Part shown: positions 1 through 9,176 of the stretch, one piece after another
How the letters are laid out: each line of letters starts with the position of its first letter
Position numbering within the stretch: position 1 is the first letter of the stretch
Assembly (NCBI RefSeq): GCF_008932115.1
Contig: NZ_CP044543.1
Location: 2,610,501-2,674,500, forward strand
DNA from: Bradyrhizobium betae
Lineage (GTDB): Bacteria; Pseudomonadota; Alphaproteobacteria; Rhizobiales; Xanthobacteraceae
Reading direction: 5' to 3'
Length of the DNA stretch: 64,000 nucleotides
Position numbers and translations under genes: made by a program
Notes under the pieces: generated by a model
The model's input: the letters and a program-made list of their open reading frames with translations, nothing else
What the model was told of the DNA's origin: nothing
Database searches by the model: none

Positions 1-1745
1 GTCTCCGGGGCAAGCCTGCGGACCTCGACGACCTTCGCACCGGGGAAGCGCGACAGCACCTCCTGCACGCGCGGATCGGCCTCCGCCGTGCGTGCATGTT
101 CCTGCTTGGCGGCCTGGTTCACCGATCGCAATGTCGGCTGGCCTTGCTCGTTGGAGACGATCACGGTCCAGCGCCGGCCGGTCCACAGCTCGAACTTGCG
201 CGCGAGCTCGGTGATCATGGTCTTGGACGCGTTGGGCTCGAGCGCGACTTCCAGCCGGCCCTCCTCGAAACGAACGAGGCGCATGTCGGATTCGAGCGCG
301 GCCTTGGTCATGAGGTCGCGCTTCTGCCCGGCGAGCGCGACCAGCTGGGTAAAGCTCGTGACGCGGAGCACGGGCGCTGCGGCTTGCGGATCCGGCGCGG
401 GCGCCGCCATCTGCGGCCGGGCGCCGCCGCCGCCGAACGAAGACGGCGATGAGGTCGGCATGCGAACCGGCGCCGCGGACGCAACGGGCGCCGACGGCGC
501 GCCGCGCGCGGCACTGCCGCCGCCCACGACCGGCGAGCCGCCGCCGTTCTGCTCCAGCATCTTGAGGGCTTCATCCGGCGTCGGCAGATCGGCGACATAG
601 GCGATGCGGACCAGCACCATCTCGGCGGCCGCCGCGGGGCGCGTCGCGGCCTGCACTTCGGTGATGCCCTTGAGCAGCATCTGCCACATCCGCGACAGCA
701 CGCGCATCGAGATTTTCGAGGCAAAATCCCGTGCGCGGACCCGTTCGGTCTCGCCATAGGCGACGTTGTCGGCGGTCGCCGGCACGATCTTCACGCGGGT
801 GACGAAATTGACGAATTCGGCAAGGTCGGACAGCACGACGATCGGATCGGCGCCGACATCGTACTGGTCGCGGAACTCCTTGAACGCGGACGCGATATCG
901 CCGCGCGCCAGCGAATCGAACAGGTCGATGACGCGGGTGCGATCCGCGAGCCCCAGCATCTGCCGGACGGCGTCGGCCTTCACGGCCCCCGCCGCATGTG
1001 CGATCGCCTGGTCGAGCAGCGACAGCGAGTCGCGCACGGAGCCTTCGGCGGCGCGCGCGATGATGCCGAGCGCTTCCGGCTCGATCTCGACGTTTTCCTT
1101 GGCGGCGATGTTGGCGAGGTGCTTCATCAGCACGTCGGCCTCGACGCGGCGCAGATCGAATCGCTGGCAGCGCGACAGCACCGTGACCGGAACCTTCCGG
1201 ATCTCGGTCGTCGCGAACACGAACTTGGCGTGCTCCGGCGGTTCCTCCAGCGTCTTCAGGAAGGCGTTGAACGCCGCCGTCGACAGCATGTGGACTTCGT
1301 CGATGATGTAGACCTTGTAGCGGGCGCTGGCCGGCGCGTAACGCACGCTGTCATTGATCTGGCGGACGTCGTCGACGCCGGTGTGCGAGGCCGCGTCCAT
1401 CTCCAGCACGTCCATGTGCCGGCTTTCCATGATCGCCTGGCAATGCACGCCCAGCGTCGGCATGTGGATGGTGGGGCCCTTCACCGAGCCGTCCGGCATC
1501 TCGTAGTTGAGCGCACGGGCGAGGATGCGCGCGGTGGTGGTCTTGCCGACGCCGCGGACGCCGGTGAGGATCCAGGCCTGCGGAATGCGCCCGGTCTCGA
1601 ACGCATTGGAGACGGTGCGGACCACGGCCTCCTGGCCTATCAAATCGTCAAAAGAGGACGGGCGATATTTGCGCGCCAGCACCCGATACGGCGTGCCAGC
1701 CTGGCTGGCGCGGTCAGGATTGGAAGGGGCGCCAGCGTCGGTCAT
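1..1745 (-). CDS. dnaX: DNA polymerase III subunit gamma/tau (3' end outside window)
   Basis: Clamp-loader ATPase of the replicative polymerase. About 581 codons are visible from ATG at 1745; the C-terminus lies beyond base 1. The start is followed by a short tail and then YRVLARKYRPSSFDDLIGQ, the usual DnaX N-terminus. Walker A is GVRGVGKTTTAR, Walker B is YIIDEVHMLS, and the sensor-1/SRC region is FATTEIRKVPVTVLSRCQR. After about residue 370 comes a Pro/Ala/Gly-rich linker and then the tau-type C-terminal domain. Oddity: the zinc module, which has four cysteines in E. coli, keeps only one (LGVHCQAI), and RALNC reads RALNY. The SRP RNA gene lies about 100 bp upstream on the same strand. Confidence 0.96.
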   Translation of the reverse strand, partial: MTDAGAPSNPDRASQAGTPYRVLARKYRPSSFDDLIGQEAVVRTVSNAFETGRIPQAWILTGVRGVGKTTTARILARALNYEMPDGSVKGPTIHMPTLGVHCQAIMESRHMDVLEMDAASHTGVDDVRQINDSVRYAPASARYKVYIIDEVHMLSTAAFNAFLKTLEEPPEHAKFVFATTEIRKVPVTVLSRCQRFDLRRVEADVLMKHLANIAAKENVEIEPEALGIIARAAEGSVRDSLSLLDQAIAHAAGAVKADAVRQMLGLADRTRVIDLFDSLARGDIASAFKEFRDQYDVGADPIVVLSDLAEFVNFVTRVKIVPATADNVAYGETERVRARDFASKISMRVLSRMWQMLLKGITEVQAATRPAAAAEMVLVRIAYVADLPTPDEALKMLEQNGGGSPVVGGGSAARGAPSAPVASAAPVRMPTSSPSSFGGGGARPQMAAPAPDPQAAAPVLRVTSFTQLVALAGQKRDLMTKAALESDMRLVRFEEGRLEVALEPNASKTMITELARKFELWTGRRWTVIVSNEQGQPTLRSVNQAAKQEHARTAEADPRVQEVLSRFPGAKVVEVRRLAPE

Positions 1746-1842
1746 CGGTCGATCCGCAATGGAAGTGTCTCTCGCCGGCTCTTGCGGAAAGGAGCGCGCT
1801 GGCGGCTTTGGCCGCCGGCGCAATTCGCTCGGAAAAACAAGT

Positions 1843-1945
1843 AGGAGACTGACGAGCGACCCGATCCGGACCTCGTTAGGGCTGCTTCCTTCCGGACCTG
1901 ACCCGGTTGGCGAGTGGCTCGTCCACCGCCAATCTCCCAGTCCCT
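1843..1945 (-). ncRNA. ffs: Signal recognition particle RNA (4.5S type)
   Basis: Read on the minus strand this contains the conserved SRP domain IV core GGTCAGGTCCGGAAGGAAGC, the Ffh-binding hairpin with its GGAA tetraloop. The ends pair: GGGACTG near 1944 with CAGTCTC near 1845, giving the short bacterial hairpin RNA of about 100 nt. A T-rich run follows at about 1834-1841 and probably terminates transcription. The RNA works with Ffh in co-translational membrane targeting. End positions are good to a few bases. Confidence 0.93.
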
Positions 1946-2120
1946 ATTTGGGGCCAAAAGGGCGGGAAAGCAAGCGGGGATCGGCTTGAACCGCTTGATC
2001 TTGCCCAGCATCCGGGCAATTCCGGTTCTGCCCAGCCGATAGGCTGTGCTTTCGCTGATAGGGCCGCCTTGGTATGAACGCTGCCGGAACTCCATCCAAC
2101 CAGAAAAGCGATTGATCCCA

Positions 2121-2975
2121 ATGGTTACACGTCGTGATGTTGCATCGATTGTCGGACTTGGCGCCATTGGCGCGGTGACCGCGAGCGCGCTGGCCTCGCC
2201 GGCCGTGGCCCAGGCGGCCGATCCCAACGAATCGACCTTCGCCCGCATCCGCCGCACCAAGAAGATGCGGATCGGCGCGGTCGGCGGCGGCGCGCCCTAT
2301 TACATGAAGGACCTTTCGAGCGGCCAGTGGAAGGGCTTCTACGTCGACATCGCCAAGGCGCTCGCCGACGACATGGAGGCCGAGCTCGACATCACCGAGA
2401 CCACCTGGGGTAATTCGGTGCTGGATCTGCAGTCCAACAAGATCGACATCTTCTTCGGCCTCAACCCGACCCCGAAGCGCGCGCTGGTGGTGGATTTCTC
2501 GGTGCCGGTCTTCAACAACGCCTTCGGCATTCTCTGCAAGAAGGACTTCAAGCCGAAGAGCTGGACCGAGCTGAACTCGCCCGACGTCAAGATCGCCGTC
2601 GACCAGGGCTCGTCCCACGACCAGGTCGTCAGCCGCCTGACGCCGAAGGCGCAGATCTCGCGTCTAAAGACCGCGGACGACGCCACCGCCGCGCTGCAGA
2701 CCGGCCGCGTCGACGCGCAGTGCCTGATCACCATGCTGTCGCTGACCGTTTTGAAGAAGAATCCCTCGCTCGGCCAGTTCGTGCTGCCAACGCCGATCTT
2801 CGCGACCACGTCGAATGCCGGCTTCCGCCGCGAGAACGACAAGACTTTCCGCGACTACGTCAACACCTGGATCGACTTCAACAAGGGCCTCGGATTCATC
2901 CGCAACGCCATCATCACCAACATGGAGCTGGTCGGCGTGACCGAGGCGGACATTCCGCCGGGCGTTTCGCTGTAA
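2121..2975 (+). CDS. Polar amino-acid ABC transporter substrate-binding protein
   Basis: Periplasmic solute-binding protein of the SBP_bac_3 family, 284 aa. ATG at 2121 is preferred over an upstream in-frame ATG because it places MVTRRDVASIVGLGAIGA at the N-terminus, a Tat-like twin-arginine signal with probable cleavage after AVAQA. The mature part has the family pattern RIGAVGGGAPYYMKD, then WKGFYVDIAKALADDM, and DIFFGLNPTPKRALVVDFS. It is the first gene of an operon followed by its permease and ATPase. The ligand cannot be told from sequence. Downstream enolase-superfamily and SDR genes suggest an unusual amino acid or an acid derivative. Confidence 0.9.
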   Translation: MVTRRDVASIVGLGAIGAVTASALASPAVAQAADPNESTFARIRRTKKMRIGAVGGGAPYYMKDLSSGQWKGFYVDIAKALADDMEAELDITETTWGNSVLDLQSNKIDIFFGLNPTPKRALVVDFSVPVFNNAFGILCKKDFKPKSWTELNSPDVKIAVDQGSSHDQVVSRLTPKAQISRLKTADDATAALQTGRVDAQCLITMLSLTVLKKNPSLGQFVLPTPIFATTSNAGFRRENDKTFRDYVNTWIDFNKGLGFIRNAIITNMELVGVTEADIPPGVSL

Positions 2976-2995
2976 GCTGTGATGCATCCGCACCG

Positions 2996-3120
2996 TCATG
3001 GCCGGGCTTGTCCCGGCCATCCACGTTCTGGCCGCCACGAGCGAGTAAGTGCGTGGATGCCGGGGACATAGGCGAGCGGAAGCGACGCCGTCCTTCGGAC
3101 GGCTACGCCCGGGCATGACG
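2996..3120 (+). repeat. Intergenic palindromic repeat, family D
   Basis: A perfect hairpin, TGGCCGGG-cttgt-CCCGGCCA, at 2999-3019 is followed by TCCACG and a degenerate copy with GCCCGGGCATGACGG at the far end. It lies between the binding-protein and permease genes of one operon, so it may act as an mRNA-stabilising or attenuating hairpin that gives more binding protein than membrane components. Confidence 0.7.
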
Positions 3121-3160
3121 GCGAGTTTCTGAACTGACATCGGGTACGAGTTAGGCACGC

Positions 3161-3823
3161 ATGTATCAGTGGGACTTCGGCATCCTCTGGAGCTATCGCT
3201 GGCTCTTTCTCAACGGGCTTGGCGTCACCGTCGGCTTCACCGTGGTCATCGTCGTGCTCGGGCTGGTGTTCGGCCTGTTCGGGGCGTTCGGCAGCCTGTC
3301 GCGCTTCAAGGCGGTGCGCGCGCTCGCGTTGACCTTCATCGAGGCGTTCCGCTGCACGCCGATCCTGGTGCAACTGATCTGGTTCTATTACGCGCTGCCG
3401 ATCCTGGCCGGCGTCGAGATGACGCCGATCACGGCCTCGGCGCTGGCGCTGTCGCTTTACGGCGGCTCGTTCTATTCGGAGATCATCCGCGGCGGCATCA
3501 TCTCGATCGACAAGGGCCAGTCGGAAGCCGGCGCCGCGCTCGGCATGACGCCCGGCCAGAGCATGCGGCGCATCGTGCTGCCGCAGGCGATCAAGCGCAT
3601 GATCCCGGCGCTGATGAACCAGTCGATTATCCAGTTCAAGAACACCTCGCTGGTCTCGGTGCTGGCGGTGCCAGACCTCGTCTACCAGAGCCAGGTCGCT
3701 GCCCATGACAGCTACCGGCCGCTGGAGACCTACACCGCGGTCGCGGTCGCCTATGCGGCGATCCTGATCCCGCTCACCATCATCGTCCGCCGCGGCGAGA
3801 AGCGACTGGCGGTCAGCGAATGA
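3161..3823 (+). CDS. Polar amino-acid ABC transporter permease
   Basis: Inner-membrane permease of the HisM/GlnP type, 220 aa. Several hydrophobic segments are visible, the first at about residues 15-40 ([27 protein letters not shown]). The EAA loop that contacts the ATPase is [22 protein letters not shown]. The final four bases overlap the ATPase start (ATGA), so the two are translationally coupled. It pairs with the substrate-binding protein encoded upstream. Confidence 0.92.
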   Translation: MYQWDFGILWSYRWLFLNGLGVTVGFTVVIVVLGLVFGLFGAFGSLSRFKAVRALALTFIEAFRCTPILVQLIWFYYALPILAGVEMTPITASALALSLYGGSFYSEIIRGGIISIDKGQSEAGAALGMTPGQSMRRIVLPQAIKRMIPALMNQSIIQFKNTSLVSVLAVPDLVYQSQVAAHDSYRPLETYTAVAVAYAAILIPLTIIVRRGEKRLAVSE

Positions 3824-4614
3824 GCGACATTTCGAAAATCGAGATCCGCAGCCTTCGCAAGAGCTTTGGCAGCAACGAAGTCCTGAAGAACATCAGTCTC
3901 GACGTCGCCAAGGGCGGCGTGGTCGCGCTGATCGGGCCGTCAGGCTCGGGCAAATCGACGCTGCTCCGCTGCATCAATCTGCTGGTCGTGCCGGACGGCG
4001 GCAGCGTCCGCGTCGGCGACACGCGCTTTGCGTTCGGCGACGGTTCGACGCTGCCGAACGTGAGGACGCTGCCCAAATTCCGCGCCACCACCGGCATGGT
4101 GTTCCAGCATTTCAATCTGTTCCCGCACATGACGACACTCCAGAACGTGATGGAGGGACCGGTCACGGTACGCCGCATGGCCAAGGCGGACGCAGAGAAG
4201 CTGGCGCGGGCGCAGCTCGCCAAGGTCGGCCTCGCCGAGAAGGCCGACCAATATCCGGCGACGTTGTCCGGCGGCCAGAAGCAGCGCGTCGCGATCGCAC
4301 GCGCGCTGGCGATGGAGCCCGACGTCATGCTGTTCGACGAGGCGACCTCGGCACTCGATCCCGAACTCGTCGGCGAGGTGCTTGCCGTGATCCAGCAACT
4401 GGCCTCCGAGGGCATGACGATGGTGATCGTGACTCATGAGATCGCCTTTGCCCGCGAGGTTGCCGACCGCCTCATCTTCATGCGCGACGGCATCGTCGTC
4501 GAGGAAGGCCCGGCGCGGCAGGTGATCGACAATCCGCAGGCAGCCGCCACGCGCGCCTTCCTCAGCCATTTCCACCGCACCGGCGCCTTGCCGCCGGCCA
4601 ACGCAGCAAATTGA
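3820..4614 (+). CDS. Polar amino-acid ABC transporter ATP-binding protein
   Basis: ATPase of the GlnQ/HisP type, 264 aa. Walker A is GPSGSGKST, the Q-loop lies in [14 protein letters not shown], the signature is [15 protein letters not shown], Walker B is [14 protein letters not shown], and the H-loop is VTHE. An extra segment between Walker A and the Q-loop ([16 protein letters not shown]) is slightly longer than in E. coli GlnQ. The start overlaps the permease stop (ATGA) and the stop overlaps the next gene's start (TGATG), so the operon continues into the SDR gene. Confidence 0.94.
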   Translation: MSDISKIEIRSLRKSFGSNEVLKNISLDVAKGGVVALIGPSGSGKSTLLRCINLLVVPDGGSVRVGDTRFAFGDGSTLPNVRTLPKFRATTGMVFQHFNLFPHMTTLQNVMEGPVTVRRMAKADAEKLARAQLAKVGLAEKADQYPATLSGGQKQRVAIARALAMEPDVMLFDEATSALDPELVGEVLAVIQQLASEGMTMVIVTHEIAFAREVADRLIFMRDGIVVEEGPARQVIDNPQAAATRAFLSHFHRTGALPPANAAN

Positions 4615-5369
4615 TGCCTGATATCAACCGTGCCTATCTCGTGACCGGTGCCGCCAGCGGCATCGGCCGCGCCACCGCAAAGCTGCTCGCCGCGCCCGGC
4701 ACCGCGCTGCTGCTGCACACCCGCTCGAACGCGGCCGGCCTCGACGCCACTGCGGCCGACGCCGAGGCGAAGGGCGCCGTCATCGCCAAATGCCTCGGCG
4801 ATCTCGCCGAGGAGACCGCGGTCACCGATGCCATCGCGGCAACACAACGCGCCTTCGGCCGGCTCGATGGATTGATTCTGGTCGGCGGCCATGCCCGCCG
4901 CGGCAGCGCGATCGGCACGCCGGCAGATCAGTTCCGCCAGGCGATGGACGAGTCCGCGCTGGCCTTCACGCGGCTCGTCGATGCCGCAATGCCGCTGCTG
5001 CGCGCCGGAAGCGACGCGCGGATCGTTGCGGTGTCGTCGTTCGTCGCGCACGCTATCCGGCCCGAATTCGCGCCCTTTGCCGCGACCGCCGCGAGCCGCT
5101 CTGCGCTCGAAGCTTTGGTGCGCCTCACCGCGGTCGAGCTTGCCAAGGACGGCATCACCGTCAACGCGGTTGCGCCGGGCCTCATCGTCAAGGACAAGCC
5201 GAGCGAAAGCCGGCTATCACCCGAGCAGATCGCCGCGACCGAGGCGCTGATCCCGATGGGCCGCCGCGGGCGGCCGGACGAGGTGGCCGAGATCATCGCC
5301 TTCCTCGCATCGCCCAAAGCATCCTACGTCACCGGCCAGGTCTGGCACGTCAATGGAGGCCTGACATGA
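4614..5369 (+). CDS. SDR-family protein lacking the YxxxK catalytic pair
   Basis: Rossmann-fold short-chain dehydrogenase/reductase homologue, 251 aa. The N-terminal cofactor motif is [16 protein letters not shown], and the C-terminal end [14 protein letters not shown] is typical. The SDR serine is present (VAVSS), but the segment that normally reads YSASKAALEAL reads [11 protein letters not shown]. The catalytic Tyr is therefore Thr158 and the Lys is Arg162. It may bind a nucleotide without classical oxidoreductase activity, or use another mechanism. ATG at 4614 overlaps the ATPase stop; a TTG at 4611 is a less likely start. The stop overlaps the enolase gene start. Confidence 0.85.
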   Translation: MPDINRAYLVTGAASGIGRATAKLLAAPGTALLLHTRSNAAGLDATAADAEAKGAVIAKCLGDLAEETAVTDAIAATQRAFGRLDGLILVGGHARRGSAIGTPADQFRQAMDESALAFTRLVDAAMPLLRAGSDARIVAVSSFVAHAIRPEFAPFAATAASRSALEALVRLTAVELAKDGITVNAVAPGLIVKDKPSESRLSPEQIAATEALIPMGRRGRPDEVAEIIAFLASPKASYVTGQVWHVNGGLT

Positions 5370-6493
5370 CCGAAGCGACCGTTGAACGTCTCAGGCTGTT
5401 CCTTATCGAAAGCCCGATCAAGATGGCCCGCCTGCAGGGCGTCGGCAACGTCAAGGGCACGGTGAAACGTGTCCTGCTCGAGCTCACCGCGAGCGACGGC
5501 GTGGTCGGCTGGGGCGAGGCCGCACCGTGGGAGGTGTTCACGGGAACGCCGGAAGCGGCGTTCTCCGCGCTCGACATTTATTTAAGGCCAATCGTGCTCG
5601 GCAAGCCGGTACGCCGCATCCGCGCGCTGATGGCCGAGCTCGACCGCGCGCTGGTCGGGCATGCCGAGGCGAAAGTCGCGATCGAGATGGCGCTGCTCGA
5701 CATCGTCGGAAAATCGTCGGGACTATCGGTAGCCGACCTGCTCGGCGGCCGGGTGCGCGACACCATTCCCCTCTCCTTCTCGATCGCCGATCCCGATTTC
5801 GCGGCCGATTTCGAGCGCATGCGGAAAATGGTTCCGGACGGCAATTTGATCTACAAGGTCAAGACCGGCGTGAAGCCGCATCGCGAGGACCTCGACCATC
5901 TCGAGGCGATCCGCAACGAGTTCGGCGACAAGGTCGATCTGCGTGTCGACTACAACCAGGCCTTGGCGCCGTTCGGTGCCATCAAGATCCTGCGCGACGT
6001 CGAGCAGTTCGCGCCGACTTTCATCGAGCAGCCGGTGCCGCGCAAATATCTCGACGTGATGGCGCAGCTCACCGCGGCGCTGGAAACGCCCGTGCTCGCC
6101 GACGAAAGCTGCTTCGATCGCCGCGACATGATGGAGGTGGTGCGCCGCGAGGCGGCCGATGCCGTCTCGATCAAGCTGATGAAGGCCGGCGGCCTGTTCG
6201 AGGCCCAGGCGATCATGGCGATCGCCGACATTGCCGGCCTGCCCGGCTATGGCGGCACGCTGTGGGAGGGTGGCATTGGGCTGGCCGCAGGCACGCAGCT
6301 GATCGCGGCCACGCCGGGCATCTCACTCGGCTGCGAGTTCTACATGCCGCATCACGTGCTGACCGAGGACGTACTGGAAGAGAGAATCGCCAACCGCGGC
6401 GGTCATGTCGTGGTGCCGGACGGGCCCGGCCTCGGCATCCGTGTCAGCGAAGCCTCGATCCGCGCCAATGCGCGGGTGCTGGCGGAGGCGTAA
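5366..6493 (+). CDS. Enolase-superfamily protein, muconate cycloisomerase-like
   Basis: Mandelate racemase/muconate lactonizing enzyme family, 375 aa, ATG at 5366 (ATGA overlap with the SDR gene). Landmarks of the MLE subgroup are visible: the KxK base at K164-V-K166, metal ligands D195 (RVDYNQ), E221 (FIEQP) and D246 (LADES), and the opposite-face lysine K270 (SIKLMKAGG). These predict proton abstraction alpha to a carboxylate with Mg2+. Candidate activities are muconate cycloisomerase, dipeptide epimerase or N-acyl amino-acid racemase; sequence alone does not decide. Co-transcription with amino-acid uptake genes favours a role in use of an imported amino acid or acid. Confidence 0.87.
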   Translation: MTEATVERLRLFLIESPIKMARLQGVGNVKGTVKRVLLELTASDGVVGWGEAAPWEVFTGTPEAAFSALDIYLRPIVLGKPVRRIRALMAELDRALVGHAEAKVAIEMALLDIVGKSSGLSVADLLGGRVRDTIPLSFSIADPDFAADFERMRKMVPDGNLIYKVKTGVKPHREDLDHLEAIRNEFGDKVDLRVDYNQALAPFGAIKILRDVEQFAPTFIEQPVPRKYLDVMAQLTAALETPVLADESCFDRRDMMEVVRREAADAVSIKLMKAGGLFEAQAIMAIADIAGLPGYGGTLWEGGIGLAAGTQLIAATPGISLGCEFYMPHHVLTEDVLEERIANRGGHVVVPDGPGLGIRVSEASIRANARVLAEA

Positions 6494-6520
6494 GGCAGCC
6501 GCCCGCACTGCCACCAACTC

Positions 6521-6683
6521 GGTCGTCGTCCCGGGGCGCGCAAAGCGCGAACCCGGGACCCATAACCACAGGATCGAGTTTGGCGAAGTTTCGGAGTTAC
6601 CAGCTCGCGCAATAACCTCTCCCTGGGGCTATGGATCCCGGATCTGCGCTCCGCTTCGCTGCGCTTGTCCGGGACGACGACCG
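6521..6683 (+). repeat. Intergenic palindromic repeat, family C
   Basis: Inverted ends GTCGTCCCGG (near 6522) and CCGGGACGAC (near 6671) flank smaller palindromes such as GGGGCGCGCAAAGCGCGAACCCGGG and a central segment CTCCCTGGGGCTATGG. The central segment recurs almost unchanged at about 55408-55422. It fills the gap between the enolase and HIT genes and holds no coding signal that I can see. Confidence 0.75.
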
Positions 6684-6774
6684 CGTATGCAGCTGCCAAC
6701 CTTCCCCAATCAGACTCCGTATCGTATGGTCGGACCAAACAAGCCCGACCCCATCGGGCCATCCGGAAACACAT

Positions 6775-7194
6775 ATGTCCGAACCCGCCTGGTCGCTGCA
6801 CTCCCGCCTGAAAGAGGACACCATCGACATCGGCGATTTGCCGCTGTCGAAGGTGCTGGTCATCAAGGACGCGCATTATCCCTGGCTGCTACTGGTGCCG
6901 CGGCGCGCCGATGCGGTCGAGATCATCGATCTCGACGAGGTCCAGCAGGCGCAGCTGATGACGGAGATTTCCCGCGTCTCGCGCGCGTTGAAGGAGATCA
7001 CCCAATGCGACAAGCTGAACATCGCGGCGCTCGGCAACCTCGTGCCGCAGCTTCACGTTCACATCATCGCGCGCCGCACCGGTGACGCCGCCTGGCCGCG
7101 ACCGGTCTGGGGCGTGATGCAGCCTTTGGCGCATGATGCCACCGAAGTGCAGAATTTCATCAGCGCGCTTCGCAAGAAAATCTGGTTGGGTTGA
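6775..7194 (+). CDS. HIT-domain protein
   Basis: Histidine-triad family nucleotide hydrolase/transferase, 139 aa. ATG at 6775 is chosen because the HIT fold begins right after it; the longer open frame upstream lies in a repeat. The diagnostic motif is LHVHIIARR at about residues 90-98, a short form of HxHxHxx, within LGNLVPQLHVHIIA. The N-terminal part (VLVIKDAHYPWLLLVPRR) is typical of small proteobacterial HIT proteins. The physiological substrate is unknown. It sits 10 bp upstream of nudC, suggesting a shared transcript for nucleotide-metabolite clearance. Confidence 0.9.
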   Translation: MSEPAWSLHSRLKEDTIDIGDLPLSKVLVIKDAHYPWLLLVPRRADAVEIIDLDEVQQAQLMTEISRVSRALKEITQCDKLNIAALGNLVPQLHVHIIARRTGDAAWPRPVWGVMQPLAHDATEVQNFISALRKKIWLG

Positions 7195-7204
7195 AAGAAC
7201 GATA

Positions 7205-8149
7205 ATGTCAGCATTCGACTCGTTTCCGCTGGGACAGCCGGCCTTCGTCACCAACATCCTCGATCGCGCCGCGCATCTGCGCCGCGACGACGAGAAGCTG
7301 TTCGCGATGGAGCAGAAGCCGTCGTCGCGCGCCTATGTCGTCTACCGCGACTCTCTGCTGGTGAAGCGCGAAGGCGAACAGGTGCGCGCGCTGCTGGGAC
7401 TCGACGAGGCGCTGAAATGCGGCGCCAATCCCGGCACGATCTTCTTAGGCTTGCGCGACGGCGCCGCGATGTTCGGCATGGGTCTGTCGCAGGCCGCGGC
7501 CGAGAAACTGGTCGGGCGCGAGGACTACACCGTCACCGAGCTGCGCGGCATGGCGATGCAGGGTGCGATCCCGCCACAGGAGCTTTCGGCGGTCGCGATG
7601 GCGAAGTCGATGGTGAGCTGGCATCAGCGCCACGGCTATTGCGCCAATTGCGGCACACGCAGCGCGATGAAGGAAGGCGGCTGGAAGCGCGAATGCCCGA
7701 CTTGCAAGGCCGAGCATTTTCCCCGCACCGATCCCGTGGTGATCATGCATGTCGCTTCCGGCGAGAAGTGCCTGCTCGGCCGCCAGAAGCAGTTTCCGGC
7801 GGGCATGTATTCCTGCCTCGCCGGCTTCGTCGAGGCCGCCGAGACCATCGAGGACGCGGTGCGCCGCGAGATCCTGGAAGAGTCCGGCATCAGCTGCACC
7901 GACGTGCAGTATTACATGACCCAGCCGTGGCCCTACCCGTCGTCGCTGATGATCGGCTGCAGCGCGCGGGCGCTGAACGAAGACATCGTCGTCGACCATT
8001 CCGAGCTGGAGGACGCGCGATGGTTCACGCGCGAGGAGGCGGCCCTGATGCTGACGCGGACGCATCCGGACGGGCTCGCCGGCCCGCATCCCTTCGCGAT
8101 CGCCCATCATCTGCTCGGCCGCTGGGTGCACGACAAGAGCGGCGCTTGA
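7205..8149 (+). CDS. nudC: NAD+ diphosphatase / NAD-cap hydrolase
   Basis: Nudix hydrolase of the NudC family, 314 aa, cleaving NAD(H) and NAD-capped RNA to NMN products. The zinc ribbon is C146-x2-C149 and C164-x2-C167. The Nudix box spans about 207-229 (GFVEAAETIEDAVRREILEE), followed by the family-specific TQPWPYPSS motif. ATG at 7205 follows the HIT gene closely; the upstream in-frame extension overlaps that gene and is not used. Length fits the family. Confidence 0.94.
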   Translation: MSAFDSFPLGQPAFVTNILDRAAHLRRDDEKLFAMEQKPSSRAYVVYRDSLLVKREGEQVRALLGLDEALKCGANPGTIFLGLRDGAAMFGMGLSQAAAEKLVGREDYTVTELRGMAMQGAIPPQELSAVAMAKSMVSWHQRHGYCANCGTRSAMKEGGWKRECPTCKAEHFPRTDPVVIMHVASGEKCLLGRQKQFPAGMYSCLAGFVEAAETIEDAVRREILEESGISCTDVQYYMTQPWPYPSSLMIGCSARALNEDIVVDHSELEDARWFTREEAALMLTRTHPDGLAGPHPFAIAHHLLGRWVHDKSGA

Positions 8150-8170
8150 GCTGAGACGCCGGTGGCCGGG

Positions 8171-9109
8171 ATGGCACCGCGCATCCTCTGCGTCGGCATT
8201 CCCGTGCGCGATCTCACCTTTCGGGTCGAGACCGTGCCCGAACGCGGCAGCAAGGCCAACGCCAGCCATTTCGCCGAGATTTGCGGCGGCAACGCACTCA
8301 ATGCGGCAATAGCGATCGCCCGGCTCGGCGGCCGCGTCTCTTTCGCCGGACCGATGGGCGACGCGCGGGAAACATCGAGCGGCTTCATTCTCGAACGGAT
8401 GGCGCAGGAGGGCATCGAGACCACGCACATCGTGCGCATGGCGGATCTCGCGACGCCGGTCTCTGCGATCATGATCGAGCCCTCCGGAGAACGGACACTC
8501 ACGATCTATCGCGATCCCGGCCTCTGGAACGTGAAGCTGCCCGATGCCGGCGAGTTGCTGGCCGATTGCCAGGCGGTTCTGGTCGAGAGCCGCTGCGCCG
8601 CGTTCTGTACCGAGGTCTGTGTCGAAGCACGCCGCCGCGGCATTGCCGTCGTCGTCGGCGTCGACCGCGCCTTGGCGCTGACCGATGGCCTGCTCACCAC
8701 CGCTTCGCACCTGCTGTTCGCTAGCGCGCAGCTGCAGGAGACGACCGGCGTGGCCGACGACGGCGAGGCATTGCGCCATCTGTCGAGGCTGACGCCAGCC
8801 TTCCTGGCCGCCACGCGCGGTCCGCGCGGCACCATCTGGCTGAACGAAACCGGCGAGCTGGACGAGACCCCGGCCTTTCCGGTCGAAGCCATCGACACAC
8901 TCGGCGCCGGCGACGTCTTCCACGGCGCGTTCACGCTGCACCTCTCCGAAGGTGGCGATGTCCGGGAAGCGCTGCGATTCGCCGCGGCGGCCGCAGCACT
9001 GAAATGCACCCGCCATGGCGGCGGGCTCGCCGCCCCGCAGCGTCTTGAAATTGAAGAGTTTTTACGCGGTTACCGAGAGCTAACCCTAAACGCGCCGCCA
9101 AGATTATAG
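8171..9109 (+). CDS. PfkB-family sugar kinase
   Basis: Ribokinase/PfkB carbohydrate kinase, 312 aa from ATG at 8171; a GTG at 8162 would add three residues. The N-terminal glycine pair motif is CGGNALNAAIAIARLGG and the C-terminal signature with the catalytic Asp is DTLGAGDVFHGAFT. The substrate is unknown; distant kdgK-like, ribokinase-like and fructokinase-like members share these motifs. It follows nudC by about 20 bp and probably shares its transcript. Confidence 0.9.
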   Translation: MAPRILCVGIPVRDLTFRVETVPERGSKANASHFAEICGGNALNAAIAIARLGGRVSFAGPMGDARETSSGFILERMAQEGIETTHIVRMADLATPVSAIMIEPSGERTLTIYRDPGLWNVKLPDAGELLADCQAVLVESRCAAFCTEVCVEARRRGIAVVVGVDRALALTDGLLTTASHLLFASAQLQETTGVADDGEALRHLSRLTPAFLAATRGPRGTIWLNETGELDETPAFPVEAIDTLGAGDVFHGAFTLHLSEGGDVREALRFAAAAAALKCTRHGGGLAAPQRLEIEEFLRGYRELTLNAPPRL

Positions 9110-9176
9110 GCTTGCGGTAGAAGATTTTTCTATATATGAGGTAAAGCGACCTCCATAATGGAACAAAGTTCTTCCA

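Noticed and set aside
7445..9016. Minus-strand open frame of 523 codons
   Set aside because: Runs antisense across the nudC and PfkB genes, both with clear motifs; no domain of its own.
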